Assembly (NCBI GenBank): GCA_002271215.1
Contig: CP018628.1
Location: 3,906,001 to 3,970,000, forward strand
Source: Lelliottia jeotgali
Lineage (GTDB): Bacteria; Pseudomonadota; Gammaproteobacteria; Enterobacterales; Enterobacteriaceae
DNA: 64,000 bases
Direction of reading: 5' to 3'
Part shown: piece after piece, positions 11,029 to 19,290 of the stretch
Position numbering within the stretch: the first letter of the stretch is position 1
How the letters are laid out: each line of letters begins with the position of its first letter
The notes under the pieces: generated by a model
The model's input: the letters and a program-made list of their open reading frames with translations, nothing else
What the model was told of the DNA's origin: nothing
The model's database searches: none
Made by a program: the position numbers and the translations under genes

Positions 11029-11376
11029 TTCGCCATCTCGCTGGCAGGCGCACCGCTGCGCCTTCCGGCATATCGTGGGTCAGTAAACATATATAGTGTC
11101 AGCCTGTGTAAATACCCTCGCGTCACTTCCTCTCCATAGGCCAAAATCATTTCCCCGGCCGATCGCAAAATCTGTGACGTATTACGTTGGGCTTTGTTAC
11201 AATTGGATGCAAATTGCATTTTTTAGTTAGTGCTTGCTTACCTAGCCACTTAACAGGGAACAGTTCTGGCCACCACAATGTGTCCGCGAGCGACCATAAT
11301 GAAATCATAAATCATGTCGCTTTGCTGTTTGACCCGGATAACAGGCGAGACGTTAACCGATTTCCAGGAACACTGA
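11029..11376. promoter_or_regulatory. exuR-yqjA intergenic region with yqjA promoter
   Basis: A gene-free stretch of 348 bp. A plausible sigma70 promoter is GTGACG (11174-11179), 18 bp, TACAAT (11198-11203). Directly downstream lies the 13-bp palindrome ATGCAAATTGCAT (11207-11219). This leaves a leader of about 165 nt before yqjA. Two GTAAA words (near 11081 and 11107) recall CpxR half-sites, but their spacing does not fit the usual box. In E. coli yqjA-mzrA is Cpx-controlled. Confidence 0.5.
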
Positions 11377-12039
11377 ATGGAACTTTTGACCCAACTACTG
11401 AATGCCTTATGGGCCCAGGATTTCGAAACCCTGGCCAATCCCTCCATGATTGGCATGCTCTATTTTGTCTTGTTTATGATTCTGTTCCTAGAGAACGGAT
11501 TACTTCCTGCTGCCTTTTTACCCGGCGACAGCCTGCTGGTGCTGGTTGGCGTATTGTGTGCCAAAGGGGCGATGGCCTTTCCGCAAACCGTGTTATTGCT
11601 CACCATCGCCGCGAGCCTCGGTTGCTGGGTGAGTTATATTCAGGGGCGATGGCTGGGTAATACGCGCATCGTCCAGAACTGGCTTTCCCATCTTCCGGCA
11701 CACTATCACCAACGCGCACACCATCTGTTCCATAAACATGGGCTTTCAGCGCTGCTGATTGCGCGCTTCATCGCCTTTGTTCGAACTCTATTGCCAACCA
11801 TCGCAGGCCTTTCTGGCCTTAACAACGCGCGTTTCCAGTTCTTCAACTGGATGAGCGGCCTGCTGTGGGTATTGATTTTAACTTCTCTGGGATATCTGCT
11901 GGGTAAAACGCCGGTGTTCCTGAAATATGAAGATCAGTTGATGTCCTGCCTGATGCTGCTGCCCGTGGTGCTGCTGGTCTTTGGTCTTCTGGGTTCGGTT
12001 TACGTCCTGCTGAAAAAGAAATACGGGACCAGAAACTAA
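11377..12039 (+). CDS. yqjA: DedA-family membrane protein
   Basis: Inner-membrane protein of 220 residues of the DedA family, needed in E. coli together with YghB for normal envelope physiology and alkaline tolerance (proposed proton-dependent transport). Visible are the family segments [20 protein letters not shown], with the membrane-embedded acidic residues, and [19 protein letters not shown], with the essential arginines. About five hydrophobic segments. The start ATG 11377 follows CCAGGAA. mzrA begins one base after the stop, so the two form an operon. Confidence 0.96.
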   Translation: MELLTQLLNALWAQDFETLANPSMIGMLYFVLFMILFLENGLLPAAFLPGDSLLVLVGVLCAKGAMAFPQTVLLLTIAASLGCWVSYIQGRWLGNTRIVQNWLSHLPAHYHQRAHHLFHKHGLSALLIARFIAFVRTLLPTIAGLSGLNNARFQFFNWMSGLLWVLILTSLGYLLGKTPVFLKYEDQLMSCLMLLPVVLLVFGLLGSVYVLLKKKYGTRN

Positions 12040-12040
12040 T

Positions 12041-12424
12041 ATGGAAATCACACCGCGTTCCTTGCGCCGGTTATCCTTTGCCTTGATCGCGCTGATGATT
12101 CTCAGCGCGATAGTGCTGGTATGGACGGCCGTTCAGCATCAGGAATCGACGCTGTCCATTCGCCCGGTGAGTCAGGGCGCCAGCGTACCAGACGGTTTTT
12201 CTGTCTGGCATCATCTTGATGCGAACGGCATTCGCTTTAAAAGCATCACGCCTGAAGACGACGTTTTACTGATTAAGTTTGACTCCAGTGCGCAAAGCGC
12301 CGCCGCAAAAGAAGTGCTGGACCGGTCCCTGCCTCAGGGTTATATCGTTGCACTGCAGGACGATGAGAGTCAGACTGCGCTATGGTTAACACGGCTGCGA
12401 GACACCTCGCATCGATTTGGTTAA
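12041..12424 (+). CDS. mzrA: EnvZ/OmpR modulator MzrA
   Basis: Small bitopic inner-membrane protein of 127 residues. In E. coli it binds EnvZ and links the Cpx response to EnvZ/OmpR. One membrane segment (about 10-31, [16 protein letters not shown]) is followed by a periplasmic domain with the conserved [15 protein letters not shown] and [14 protein letters not shown] blocks. The end (SSHRFG in E. coli, TSHRFG here) is conserved. The start is one base after the yqjA stop, so it is probably translationally linked to yqjA. Confidence 0.95.
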   Translation: MEITPRSLRRLSFALIALMILSAIVLVWTAVQHQESTLSIRPVSQGASVPDGFSVWHHLDANGIRFKSITPEDDVLLIKFDSSAQSAAAKEVLDRSLPQGYIVALQDDESQTALWLTRLRDTSHRFG

Positions 12425-12579
12425 TTACCAGGATTCTGAATCTTTTCACTCACTTTGGTGATAACCCCGTTTACTTACTATGCTTAAGTACGCGGAGCAC
12501 CCCTCAGAAGTTCTCCGCATGACACTGGAAAAGCGGCATACTCTTCACAAGTGCCGTAACACAATGGAAGGTTTCTATA

Positions 12580-12948
12580 ATGAAATACCGCATCACTCTG
12601 GCTTTGGCTCTGTTTTCTTTAAGCACCGCTTCTTTCGCGAACTCTCTCTGTCAGGAGAAAGAAAAGGACATTCAACGCGAGATCAGTTATGCCGAAAAGC
12701 ATAACAATCAGCATCGTATCGACGGTCTGAAAAAAGCGCTGAGCGAAGTGAAAGCTAACTGCTCAGACAGCAAGCTGCGTGCCGATCACCAGAAGAAAAT
12801 CGCTGAACAGAAGGACGAGATTGTCGAACGCCGTCAAGACCTGAAAGAAGCGCAAGAGAAAGGTGATGCGGATAAAGTTGCAAAGCGCGAAGCTAAGCTG
12901 AAAGAGGCTCAGGAAGAACTGAAAGCCCTGGAAGCTCGCGATTATTGA
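12580..12948 (+). CDS. yqjC: periplasmic DUF1090 protein YqjC
   Basis: Small secreted protein of 122 residues, function unknown (DUF1090). A signal peptide (MKYRITLALALFSLSTASFA) is followed by a strongly charged, largely helical coiled-coil body rich in Lys, Glu and Gln, with two cysteines (near 24 and 65). The start ATG 12580 follows TGGAAGG. It heads the yqjCDEK cluster, with yqjD 29 bp downstream. In E. coli, yqjCDE-type genes rise in stationary phase. I see no promoter clear enough to list. Confidence 0.94.
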   Translation: MKYRITLALALFSLSTASFANSLCQEKEKDIQREISYAEKHNNQHRIDGLKKALSEVKANCSDSKLRADHQKKIAEQKDEIVERRQDLKEAQEKGDADKVAKREAKLKEAQEELKALEARDY

Positions 12949-12977
12949 GTTAACGGAAATCTCAACAGGAGAAAATC

Positions 12978-13283
12978 ATGTCTAAAGATACTACTTCAGA
13001 AAATCTGCGCGCTGAGTTGAAATCCCTGGCCGATACCCTGGAAGAGGTGCTGAACTCTTCGACCGACAAATCGAAAGAAGAGTTGAGCAAACTGCGCTCT
13101 AAAGCCGAAAGTGCGCTGAAAGAGAGCCGCTATCGTCTGGGTGAAACCGGTGATGTGCTGGCGAAACAGACCCGCGAAGCCGCTGCTAAGGCAGACGAAT
13201 ATGTCCGCGATAATCCGTGGGCTGGCGTGGGTATTGGTGCCGCCGTCGGCGTCGTTCTGGGCGTTCTACTGACGCGTCGCTGA
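12978..13283 (+). CDS. yqjD: ribosome-associated inner membrane protein YqjD
   Basis: Protein of 101 residues of the ElaB/YgaM/YqjD family (DUF883). A long amphipathic helix (about 1-75) is followed by one C-terminal membrane segment (WAGVGIGAAVGVVLGVLL) and terminal RR. E. coli YqjD tethers 70S/100S ribosomes to the inner membrane in stationary phase. The start ATG follows AGGAGAAAATC. yqjE begins one base after the stop. Confidence 0.96.
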   Translation: MSKDTTSENLRAELKSLADTLEEVLNSSTDKSKEELSKLRSKAESALKESRYRLGETGDVLAKQTREAAAKADEYVRDNPWAGVGIGAAVGVVLGVLLTRR

Positions 13284-13284
13284 T

Positions 13285-13683
13285 ATGGAAGATCCTCGTC
13301 ACGCACAAGGGCCGGCAAAAAACGTCCTCGGCATCGGCCAGCGTATTTTGACTACGCTGGTCGGCATTGCCGAAACGCGGGTTCGACTGGCAGTCGTGGA
13401 GCTGGAAGAGGAGAAAGCCAATCTCTTCCAGATGCTGCTCATGCTGGGTTTAACCATGCTCTTCGCCGCGTTCGGACTGATGAGCCTGATGGTGTTAATC
13501 ATTTGGGCTATCGATCCGCAGTATCGTCTGAACGCGATGATCGCCACAACCGTGGTGCTGTTGGTGGCTGCGCTCATTGGTGGCGTCTGGACGCTGCATA
13601 AAGCGCGCAGCTCTACGCTGCTGCGTCACACTCGTCAGGAGCTTGCCAACGACCGCGCACTGCTGGAGGAAGACAAGCCGTGA
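13285..13683 (+). CDS. yqjE: phage holin family / DUF1469 membrane protein YqjE
   Basis: Membrane protein of 132 residues with two hydrophobic segments (about 52-75 and 84-105) flanked by charged helices. It is of the Actinobacterial holin-X/DUF1469 type. The function is unknown; it is co-encoded with ribosome-tethering YqjD. It starts one base after yqjD and its stop overlaps the GTG of yqjK. Confidence 0.94.
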   Translation: MEDPRHAQGPAKNVLGIGQRILTTLVGIAETRVRLAVVELEEEKANLFQMLLMLGLTMLFAAFGLMSLMVLIIWAIDPQYRLNAMIATTVVLLVAALIGGVWTLHKARSSTLLRHTRQELANDRALLEEDKP

Positions 13684-13979
13684 GCAGCACAACGGAACGT
13701 CGCAAGCGCAAAGCGTATCTGCTAAGCCAGATCCAGCAGCAGCGGCTGGACCTAACCGCCTGCCGTCGCGACTGGCTCGACGTGACGCAATCTTACGACC
13801 GTCGCTGGAATACGTTCCTGAGTTTGCGCTCATGGGTGATGGTCGGCAGTAGCGTTATGGCCATCTGGTCAGTACGTCATCCGAGTATGCTGGTCCGCAT
13901 GGCACGCCGTGGCTTCGGTGTATGGAGCGCCTGGCGGCTGGTGAAAGCGACGCTGCGACAGCAGCAGTTACGATCTTAA
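13680..13979 (+). CDS. yqjK: YqjK-like protein
   Basis: Basic protein of 99 residues (YqjK-like family), function unknown. It begins with GTG overlapping the TGA of yqjE by four bases (GTGA), so translation is probably coupled. An Arg/Gln-rich helix precedes a short hydrophobic stretch (SWVMVGSSVMAIWSV). Last gene of the yqjCDEK cluster; a REP pair follows. Confidence 0.93.
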   Translation: MSSTTERRKRKAYLLSQIQQQRLDLTACRRDWLDVTQSYDRRWNTFLSLRSWVMVGSSVMAIWSVRHPSMLVRMARRGFGVWSAWRLVKATLRQQQLRS

Positions 13980-13990
13980 TATCTGTGGTA

Positions 13991-14073
13991 TTGCCGGGTG
14001 GCGCTCACGCTTACCCGGCCTACAAAACCAAGCCGTGCCCGTAGGCCGGGTAAGGCGAAGCCGCCACCCGGCA
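13991..14073. repeat. REP pair (BIME)
   Basis: Two inverted REP units, TGCCGGGTGGCGCTCACGCT and GTAGGCCGGGTAAGGCGAAG, the second ending CCACCCGGCA. They lie between yqjK and yqjF. Confidence 0.88.
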
Positions 14074-14247
14074 CATTTCCCTGATTCCACTCACTCAATA
14101 TCTTTGAAGAAGATTGACAGTTTTCCTTGCTAACAATTGTCATTCGTCACGTTTATTATCCTCTCCATCGACAGCAAACACGCGGTATCTACCCGGATTT
14201 GCACACAAATAATCGTCAGCCGCGCAAGTGGTTTTCTGGAGAGTAAA

Positions 14248-14640
14248 ATGAAAAAATTAGAAGATGTTGGTTTACTGGTTGCGCGCATTCTGATGCCAAT
14301 TCTGTTTATCACTGCGGGCTGGGGCAAAATCACCGGTTATGCAGGAACTCAGCAGTACATGGAAGCGATGGGCGTCCCAGGTTTTCTGCTGCCTCTGACC
14401 ATTCTGCTTGAGTTCGGCGGCGGCCTGGCGGTTCTGTTTGGCTTCCTGACTCGCACTACCGCGCTGTTCACTGCGGGCTTCACCCTGCTCACCGCGTTTA
14501 TCTTCCACAGCAACTTTGCGGAAGGCATGAACTCCCTGATGTTCATGAAAAACCTGACCATCGCAGGCGGCTTCCTGCTGCTGGCTATCACCGGTCCTGG
14601 CGCATTCAGCATCGACCGTGTTCTGAATAAGAAGTGGTAA
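14248..14640 (+). CDS. yqjF: DoxX-family quinone-pathway membrane protein YqjF
   Basis: Inner-membrane protein of 130 residues of the DoxX/DoxD family with four hydrophobic segments. The start ATG 14248 (MKKLEDVG) follows TGGAGAG and matches E. coli. The frame is open 37 codons upstream, but that part has no counterpart. In E. coli yqjF responds to nitroaromatic degradation products and quinone-like compounds through YhaJ, which is encoded nearby at 16222. yqjG, a quinone-reducing enzyme, is next. Confidence 0.95.
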   Translation: MKKLEDVGLLVARILMPILFITAGWGKITGYAGTQQYMEAMGVPGFLLPLTILLEFGGGLAVLFGFLTRTTALFTAGFTLLTAFIFHSNFAEGMNSLMFMKNLTIAGGFLLLAITGPGAFSIDRVLNKKW

Positions 14641-14659
14641 GCACGCTATACTGAATAAA

Positions 14660-14687
14660 AAAGCGAGGAGATATCTCCTCGCTTTTG
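14660..14687 (+). terminator. yqjF terminator
   Basis: Perfect palindrome AGCGAGGAGAT-ATCTCCTCGCT at 14662-14683, followed by TTT. The arms are A/T flanked, so it could act in both directions. Confidence 0.88.
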
Positions 14688-14720
14688 TCATTTCAAGACG
14701 GAAAGAAGACGGAGGAAAGA

Positions 14721-15707
14721 ATGGGACAATTAGTTGACGGCGTCTGGCAGGATATCTGGTACGACACCAAATCCACTGGAGGACGCTTCAAGCGTTCTGT
14801 TTCGGCCTTCCGTAACTGGCTAACAGCGGACGGCGCACCGGGCCCAAGCGGTGAAGGCGGTTTTGCGGCAGAAAAAGATCGCTACCACCTTTACGTTTCT
14901 CTGGCCTGTCCGTGGGCACACCGCACGCTGATTGTGCGCAAACTGAAAGGGCTGGATTCCTTAATTCCCGTTTCCGTCGTCAATCCGCTGATGCTGGAAA
15001 ACGGCTGGACCTTCGACAGCGACTTCCCTGCCGCCACCGGCGATGAACTGTATCACCACGATTTCCTCTATCAGCTTTACCTGCGCGCCGACCCGCACTA
15101 CACCGGACGCGTTACTGTGCCGGTTCTGTGGGACAAGAAAAACCAGACCATCGTCAGCAATGAATCCGCTGAGATCATCCGTATGTTCAATACTGCGTTT
15201 GATGCGCACGGTGCACGGGCCGGTGATTTTTATCCGCCGGAGCTGCGCGATAAAATCGACGAACTGAACAGCTGGATTTACGACAATGTGAACAACGGCG
15301 TTTACAAAGCCGGTTTCGCCACCAGCCAGGAAGCTTACGACGAAGCGGTCGGTAAGGTGTTTGAATCTCTGGCGCGCCTCGAACAAATCCTTGGCCAGCA
15401 CCGATATCTGACGGGCGACCGCCTGACAGAAGCCGACATTCGCCTGTGGACCACGCTGGTGCGTTTCGATCCGGTTTACGTCACCCACTTTAAATGCGAC
15501 AAACACCGCATCAGCGATTACCTGAATCTGTACGGTTTCCTGCGCGATATTTATCAAATGGAAGGTATTGCTGAAACCGTCGATTTCGACCACATCCGCA
15601 CCCACTACTATCGCAGCCACAAAACGATTAACCCGACGGGGATTATTTCCATCGGTCCGTGGCAGGATCTGGGCGAACCGCACGGTCGCGATACGCGTTT
15701 TCGCTAA
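14721..15707 (+). CDS. yqjG: glutathionyl-hydroquinone reductase
   Basis: Xi-class glutathione transferase that reduces glutathionyl-hydroquinones, 328 residues. The thioredoxin-like N-terminal domain holds the catalytic Cys63 in SLACPWAHR. The C-terminal all-helical domain carries the conserved tyrosines in the HYYRSHKTINPTGI segment. The start ATG 14721 (MGQLVDGVW) follows GGAGGAAAGA; twelve codons upstream in frame are not part of the family. A hairpin terminator follows. Confidence 0.96.
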   Translation: MGQLVDGVWQDIWYDTKSTGGRFKRSVSAFRNWLTADGAPGPSGEGGFAAEKDRYHLYVSLACPWAHRTLIVRKLKGLDSLIPVSVVNPLMLENGWTFDSDFPAATGDELYHHDFLYQLYLRADPHYTGRVTVPVLWDKKNQTIVSNESAEIIRMFNTAFDAHGARAGDFYPPELRDKIDELNSWIYDNVNNGVYKAGFATSQEAYDEAVGKVFESLARLEQILGQHRYLTGDRLTEADIRLWTTLVRFDPVYVTHFKCDKHRISDYLNLYGFLRDIYQMEGIAETVDFDHIRTHYYRSHKTINPTGIISIGPWQDLGEPHGRDTRFR

Positions 15708-15712
15708 AGCAT

Positions 15713-15740
15713 AAAGGCGCCCACTGTGGCGCCTTTACCA
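15713..15740 (+). terminator. yqjG terminator
   Basis: Hairpin AAAGGCGCC-CACTG-TGGCGCCTTT at 15713-15736, between yqjG and yhaH. Confidence 0.75.
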
Positions 15741-15815
15741 CTCTTTTATTCCCGTCTACGCTTTAAGTGATTGCTTAAAAAACAAGTGATTGACTGAATG
15801 TCGAGGCTAAGGAAA

Positions 15816-16181
15816 ATGGACTGGTATCTAAAAGTACTGAGAAACTACGTTGGATTTGGTGGCCGTGCGCGTCGCAAAGAGTACTGGATGTTCATTCTGG
15901 TGAACTTCATCCTCGCCATCGTGCTAGGTATTGTCGATAAAATTCTGGGGTGGGAACGCGCAGGTGGCGAAGGCATTCTCACCACAATTTACGCCGTGCT
16001 GGTTCTACTGCCCTCCTGGGCTGTGTTGTTCCGCCGTCTTCACGATACGGATCGTTCAGCGTGGTGGTTACTGCTGATTTTGATTCCGATTATCGGCTGG
16101 CTGATCATTCTGGCCTTTAACTGCCAGAGCGGTACGCCGGGCGAAAACCGCTTCGGGCCGGACCCTAAGTTAGAGCCGTGA
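15816..16181 (+). CDS. yhaH: DUF805 inner membrane protein YhaH
   Basis: Small membrane protein of 121 residues (DUF805), function unknown. The N-terminal family motif YVGFGGRARRKEYWMF is followed by three to four hydrophobic segments and the motif RRLHDTDRSAWW. It ends GENRFGPDPK, as usual in the family. The start ATG 15816 (MDWYLK) follows AAGGAAA. E. coli has a second copy, yhaI, next to it; it is missing here. Confidence 0.95.
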   Translation: MDWYLKVLRNYVGFGGRARRKEYWMFILVNFILAIVLGIVDKILGWERAGGEGILTTIYAVLVLLPSWAVLFRRLHDTDRSAWWLLLILIPIIGWLIILAFNCQSGTPGENRFGPDPKLEP

Positions 16182-16185
16182 AATT

Positions 16186-16218
16186 TGCCCGGAGACGCGT
16201 AGCGATCCGGGCCTACAA
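16186..16218. repeat. single diverged REP unit
   Basis: TGCCCGGAGACGCGTAGCGA followed by TCCGGGCCTACA, a REP-like hairpin between converging yhaH and yhaJ. Confidence 0.6.
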
Positions 16219-16221
16219 AAA

Positions 16222-17121
16222 CTACTTATGATGCGCGAACAGTTTCGGGATTTCGCGCAGACACCAGGATTTGGCCTCGCCCATGCTGTCACGACGCCAC
16301 GCCATAATAATATCCACTTCGTTAGTGTATTCCGGGCTGACCACGCGCAGCCGCCCTTCAGCGATATCTTTTTCCACAAACGGATACGGCATCGTGGCGA
16401 CACCCAGGCCCGCTAACAGCGCCTGACGCTTGTCTTCCAGAGAGGTCACCGTCAGACGCGGCTGCTTGTCCAGCAACTGAACGGTGAGCACCGGTCGTTC
16501 CCGCGCAGTATCCGCCACCGCCACGCCGCGATATTTCACGCGAGTCACTTCGGATAACGGCTCCGGCTCTTGATGAATCGGGTGATCCGGCGCAGCAACG
16601 TAGACGTTCATCACGCTATAAAGCTTGCGCGAGTTGATCTCCGACGAGGAGCGGAAGTGCATGTCAGGCGCGATCACGATGTCCGCCCTGCCCGTCTCCA
16701 GCCGCTCCCACGCCCCCGCCAGCACTTCGGTGATGACGGAAAGTTGGGTGTTGGCTTTGGCGGCCAGACGGTCCACCAGCGGGAACAGGGCCGAAGTCGG
16801 CACCAGCGCTTCGGTGACCAGCGTCAGATGGGTTTCCCAACCACGCGCCAGAGCTTCGGCGTCGGTGGTCAGTTTGTCGGCTGCTTCGAGCAGAACGCGG
16901 CCACGCTCCAGCAGCATTCGCCCGACATTAGTGAATTTTGTTCGGTGACCGGAACGGTCGAAAAGCACCACATCCAGCTCTTCTTCTAGCTTCTGCATGG
17001 TGTAGCTCAGGGCAGATGGAACGCGCCCCAGCTCGTCTGCCGCAGCGGCAAAGCTGCCACGCCTGTCTATCGCGTCCATGACGCGCAGCGCCTCAAGCGT
17101 CAATGCTCTCTCTTTAGCCAT
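16222..17121 (-). CDS. yhaJ: LysR-family transcriptional regulator YhaJ
   Basis: LysR-type regulator of 299 residues. The N-terminal helix-turn-helix (about 1-62) includes RGSFAAAADELGRVPSALSY. The C-terminal periplasmic-binding-like effector domain follows. In E. coli it activates yqjF and nearby genes in response to aromatic/quinone metabolites. Divergent from yhaK across 104 bp, the usual LysR arrangement, so autoregulation and control of yhaK are plausible. Confidence 0.95.
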   Translation of the reverse strand: MAKERALTLEALRVMDAIDRRGSFAAAADELGRVPSALSYTMQKLEEELDVVLFDRSGHRTKFTNVGRMLLERGRVLLEAADKLTTDAEALARGWETHLTLVTEALVPTSALFPLVDRLAAKANTQLSVITEVLAGAWERLETGRADIVIAPDMHFRSSSEINSRKLYSVMNVYVAAPDHPIHQEPEPLSEVTRVKYRGVAVADTARERPVLTVQLLDKQPRLTVTSLEDKRQALLAGLGVATMPYPFVEKDIAEGRLRVVSPEYTNEVDIIMAWRRDSMGEAKSWCLREIPKLFAHHK

Positions 17122-17225
17122 CTCGTTCTCATTCAGGAAATTTGAACATACCGGGCAGAATATCTGGCTAACAATGAAGCGTCCATACCTTTACCATTGT
17201 TTTAGTGTAAAGAGAGGTCAGTTTT

Positions 17226-17927
17226 ATGATTACGACAAGAACAGCAAAACAGTGCGGACAAGCCGATTTCGGTTGGCTGCAGGCCCGCTACACCTTTTCC
17301 TTTGGACACTACTTTGACCCAAAACTGCTCGGTTACGCCTCACTGCGCGTGCTGAATCAGGAAGTGCTCGCACCGGGCGCCTCCTTCCAGCCTCGCACGT
17401 ATCCGAAAGTGGATATCCTGAATCTGATCCTGGAAGGTGAAGCGGAATATCGCGACAGCGAGGGCAATCATGTCCAGGCGAAGGCGGGCGAAGCGTTGCT
17501 GATATCAACGCAGCCGGGCATTAGCTATAGCGAACACAACCTCAGCAAAGATAAGACGCTAACGCGTATGCAGCTGTGGCTGGACGCCTGCCCGGAGCGG
17601 GAAAATCCGCTGGTGCAGAAGATCAATCTCAGCGGCGATAAACAGCAGCTGATAGCAACGCCGGATGGCAGCAACGGCAGCCTGCAACTGCGCCAGCAGG
17701 TATGGTTGCATCATATCGAGCTAAAAAAAGGTGAACAGGCGAGCTTCCAGCTCCACGGGCCACGAGCCTACCTGCAATCCATTCACGGCACGGTACATGC
17801 TCTGACGCATACGGAAGAGAAAGAAGCGCTCACCTGCGGTGACGGCGCGTTTATTCGCGATGAAGCGAACATTACGCTGGTCGCCGATACTCCGCTGCGC
17901 GCGCTGCTGATTGATTTGCCTGTGTAA
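17226..17927 (+). CDS. yhaK: pirin-like bicupin YhaK
   Basis: Cytosolic bicupin of the pirin family, 233 residues. The N-terminal cupin contains FSFGHYFDP and PRTYPKVDILNLILEGEAEY. A role as a redox-sensitive protein under nitrosative stress is reported for E. coli. The start ATG 17226 follows AGAGAGGTCAG. The short gap before cyuA lacks the small gene yhaL found in E. coli. Confidence 0.95.
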   Translation: MITTRTAKQCGQADFGWLQARYTFSFGHYFDPKLLGYASLRVLNQEVLAPGASFQPRTYPKVDILNLILEGEAEYRDSEGNHVQAKAGEALLISTQPGISYSEHNLSKDKTLTRMQLWLDACPERENPLVQKINLSGDKQQLIATPDGSNGSLQLRQQVWLHHIELKKGEQASFQLHGPRAYLQSIHGTVHALTHTEEKEALTCGDGAFIRDEANITLVADTPLRALLIDLPV

Positions 17928-17931
17928 TAAC

Positions 17932-17957
17932 GACTCTCTCCCTTCACGGGAGAGAGC
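17932..17957. terminator. yhaK/cyuA terminator-like hairpin
   Basis: Hairpin with arms CTCTCTCCC and GGGAGAGAG (loop TTCAC) between converging yhaK and cyuA. It resembles a short version of the CCTCTCCC palindromic repeat seen elsewhere in the window. Confidence 0.6.
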
Positions 17958-17964
17958 CTGCACG

Positions 17965-19269
17965 TCAAGTCGCCTTATTCGCCATAATCTCGATAATCTG
18001 CCGATCGGTGGCCTGCATCGACTGACACGCCAGTGAGCACAAATTGGCGATTGAGTGCTCCACATCATCGGCCACAATCCCTTCGTTGCCCGTCACAGCA
18101 GAATCATCCAACGCCATCATCACCGCTTTCCAGGCACTTCCCACGCTGGTTGACACTTTCATGGCACAGCTATTGGAAGCGCCATCGCAAATCATACCGC
18201 TGACGTCACCAATCATGCTGCTGATCGCCATCGACAGCGTTTGATAGCGTCCATCGAGCAGCCACGCCATTCCCGCCGCCGCGCCCATCGCTGCCGTGGT
18301 GGCCGCGCACAGCGCTGATAAACGTGGAAGCTGGTAGTGGATGTAGATCGCCGCCAGATGCGAGAGCATGAGCGCCCGCGCCAACTTTTCGTCGTCAGCC
18401 TGAAGATGCTCGGCCACCACCAGCACGGGCATGGTTGCGGTGATCCCCTGATTGCCTGAACCGGAATTGCTCATGGCCGGGAGTGTCGCACCGCCCATCC
18501 GCGCATCCGACGCAGCGCTGGTGCGAATGACAATATCCGAGCCCAAATCCTGCGCCATAAATCCGCGAGAGCGCTGCTTATTCAACGTCGCACCGATATG
18601 CAGCCCCCATTGCCCGGTGAGTCCTTCGCGGGAAAGTGCATCGTTCAGGCGCGCGGCCTCCAGAATGAACCCAATCTTTGAGAACGGAACCTGTTCGACA
18701 AACTCAAGGATCTGCGACAGCGTGGTGCGTGAAAGCATGGCCAGCGGATCGTCGGCGTCGCTTTGCGGCTGCTCGTCCAGCGTGAAGCGGGTTTCACCCT
18801 GACAGGTTATCTGCACGACGCGTGTATGCCCGCCCGCAATCGTTACACTCGCCGACTCTTCGCCGGCGTAGACGCGCGCTCGGGAATAGAGGATCTCCGC
18901 GCACGGTTCCTGCAATTTCACCTGCACTTTTCCCGCGTTGAGCAGCGCCTTCGCCTGCTCAACGCTATCCGTTGAAACGCCTTTCAGCACTTCAAGCCCG
19001 CCCTGCGCATTGCCACCCAGAGCACCCAGCGCAGCGGCAATCGGCAGACCCACCATGCCGGTACCCGGTACCGTCACGCCGAGACCGTTTTTCATCAGGT
19101 TCGGAGAGACCCAGGCCTCAATGCGCGTGACTGCTCCGGATAACTGCTGCGCGGCGATTGCGCAGGCCAGCGCCAGCGAGATCGGTTCCGTACACCCCAG
19201 CGCAGGTTTGACTTCCTCCTGCACGGCACGAATAAAATGATTCCATAAAGGATTAATTTGCTCAGACAT
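17965..19269 (-). CDS. cyuA: L-cysteine desulfidase
   Basis: Fe-S enzyme that splits L-cysteine to pyruvate, ammonia and hydrogen sulfide, active in anaerobic cysteine catabolism. It has 434 residues of the UPF0597/serine dehydratase-like family. Conserved cysteines likely to hold the cluster are seen in [28 protein letters not shown] and CSLACQSM. The start ATG 19269 follows AAGGTCG. It lies 21 bp after cyuP, forming the cyuPA operon known in E. coli (yhaO-yhaM). Confidence 0.95.
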   Translation of the reverse strand: MSEQINPLWNHFIRAVQEEVKPALGCTEPISLALACAIAAQQLSGAVTRIEAWVSPNLMKNGLGVTVPGTGMVGLPIAAALGALGGNAQGGLEVLKGVSTDSVEQAKALLNAGKVQVKLQEPCAEILYSRARVYAGEESASVTIAGGHTRVVQITCQGETRFTLDEQPQSDADDPLAMLSRTTLSQILEFVEQVPFSKIGFILEAARLNDALSREGLTGQWGLHIGATLNKQRSRGFMAQDLGSDIVIRTSAASDARMGGATLPAMSNSGSGNQGITATMPVLVVAEHLQADDEKLARALMLSHLAAIYIHYQLPRLSALCAATTAAMGAAAGMAWLLDGRYQTLSMAISSMIGDVSGMICDGASNSCAMKVSTSVGSAWKAVMMALDDSAVTGNEGIVADDVEHSIANLCSLACQSMQATDRQIIEIMANKAT

Positions 19270-19290
19270 CGTTACGACCTTAATTGCCCC

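Noticed and set aside
12480..12704. 74-codon frame before yqjC
   Set aside because: It overlaps yqjC in another frame and lacks a ribosome site; a shadow of the real gene and its leader.
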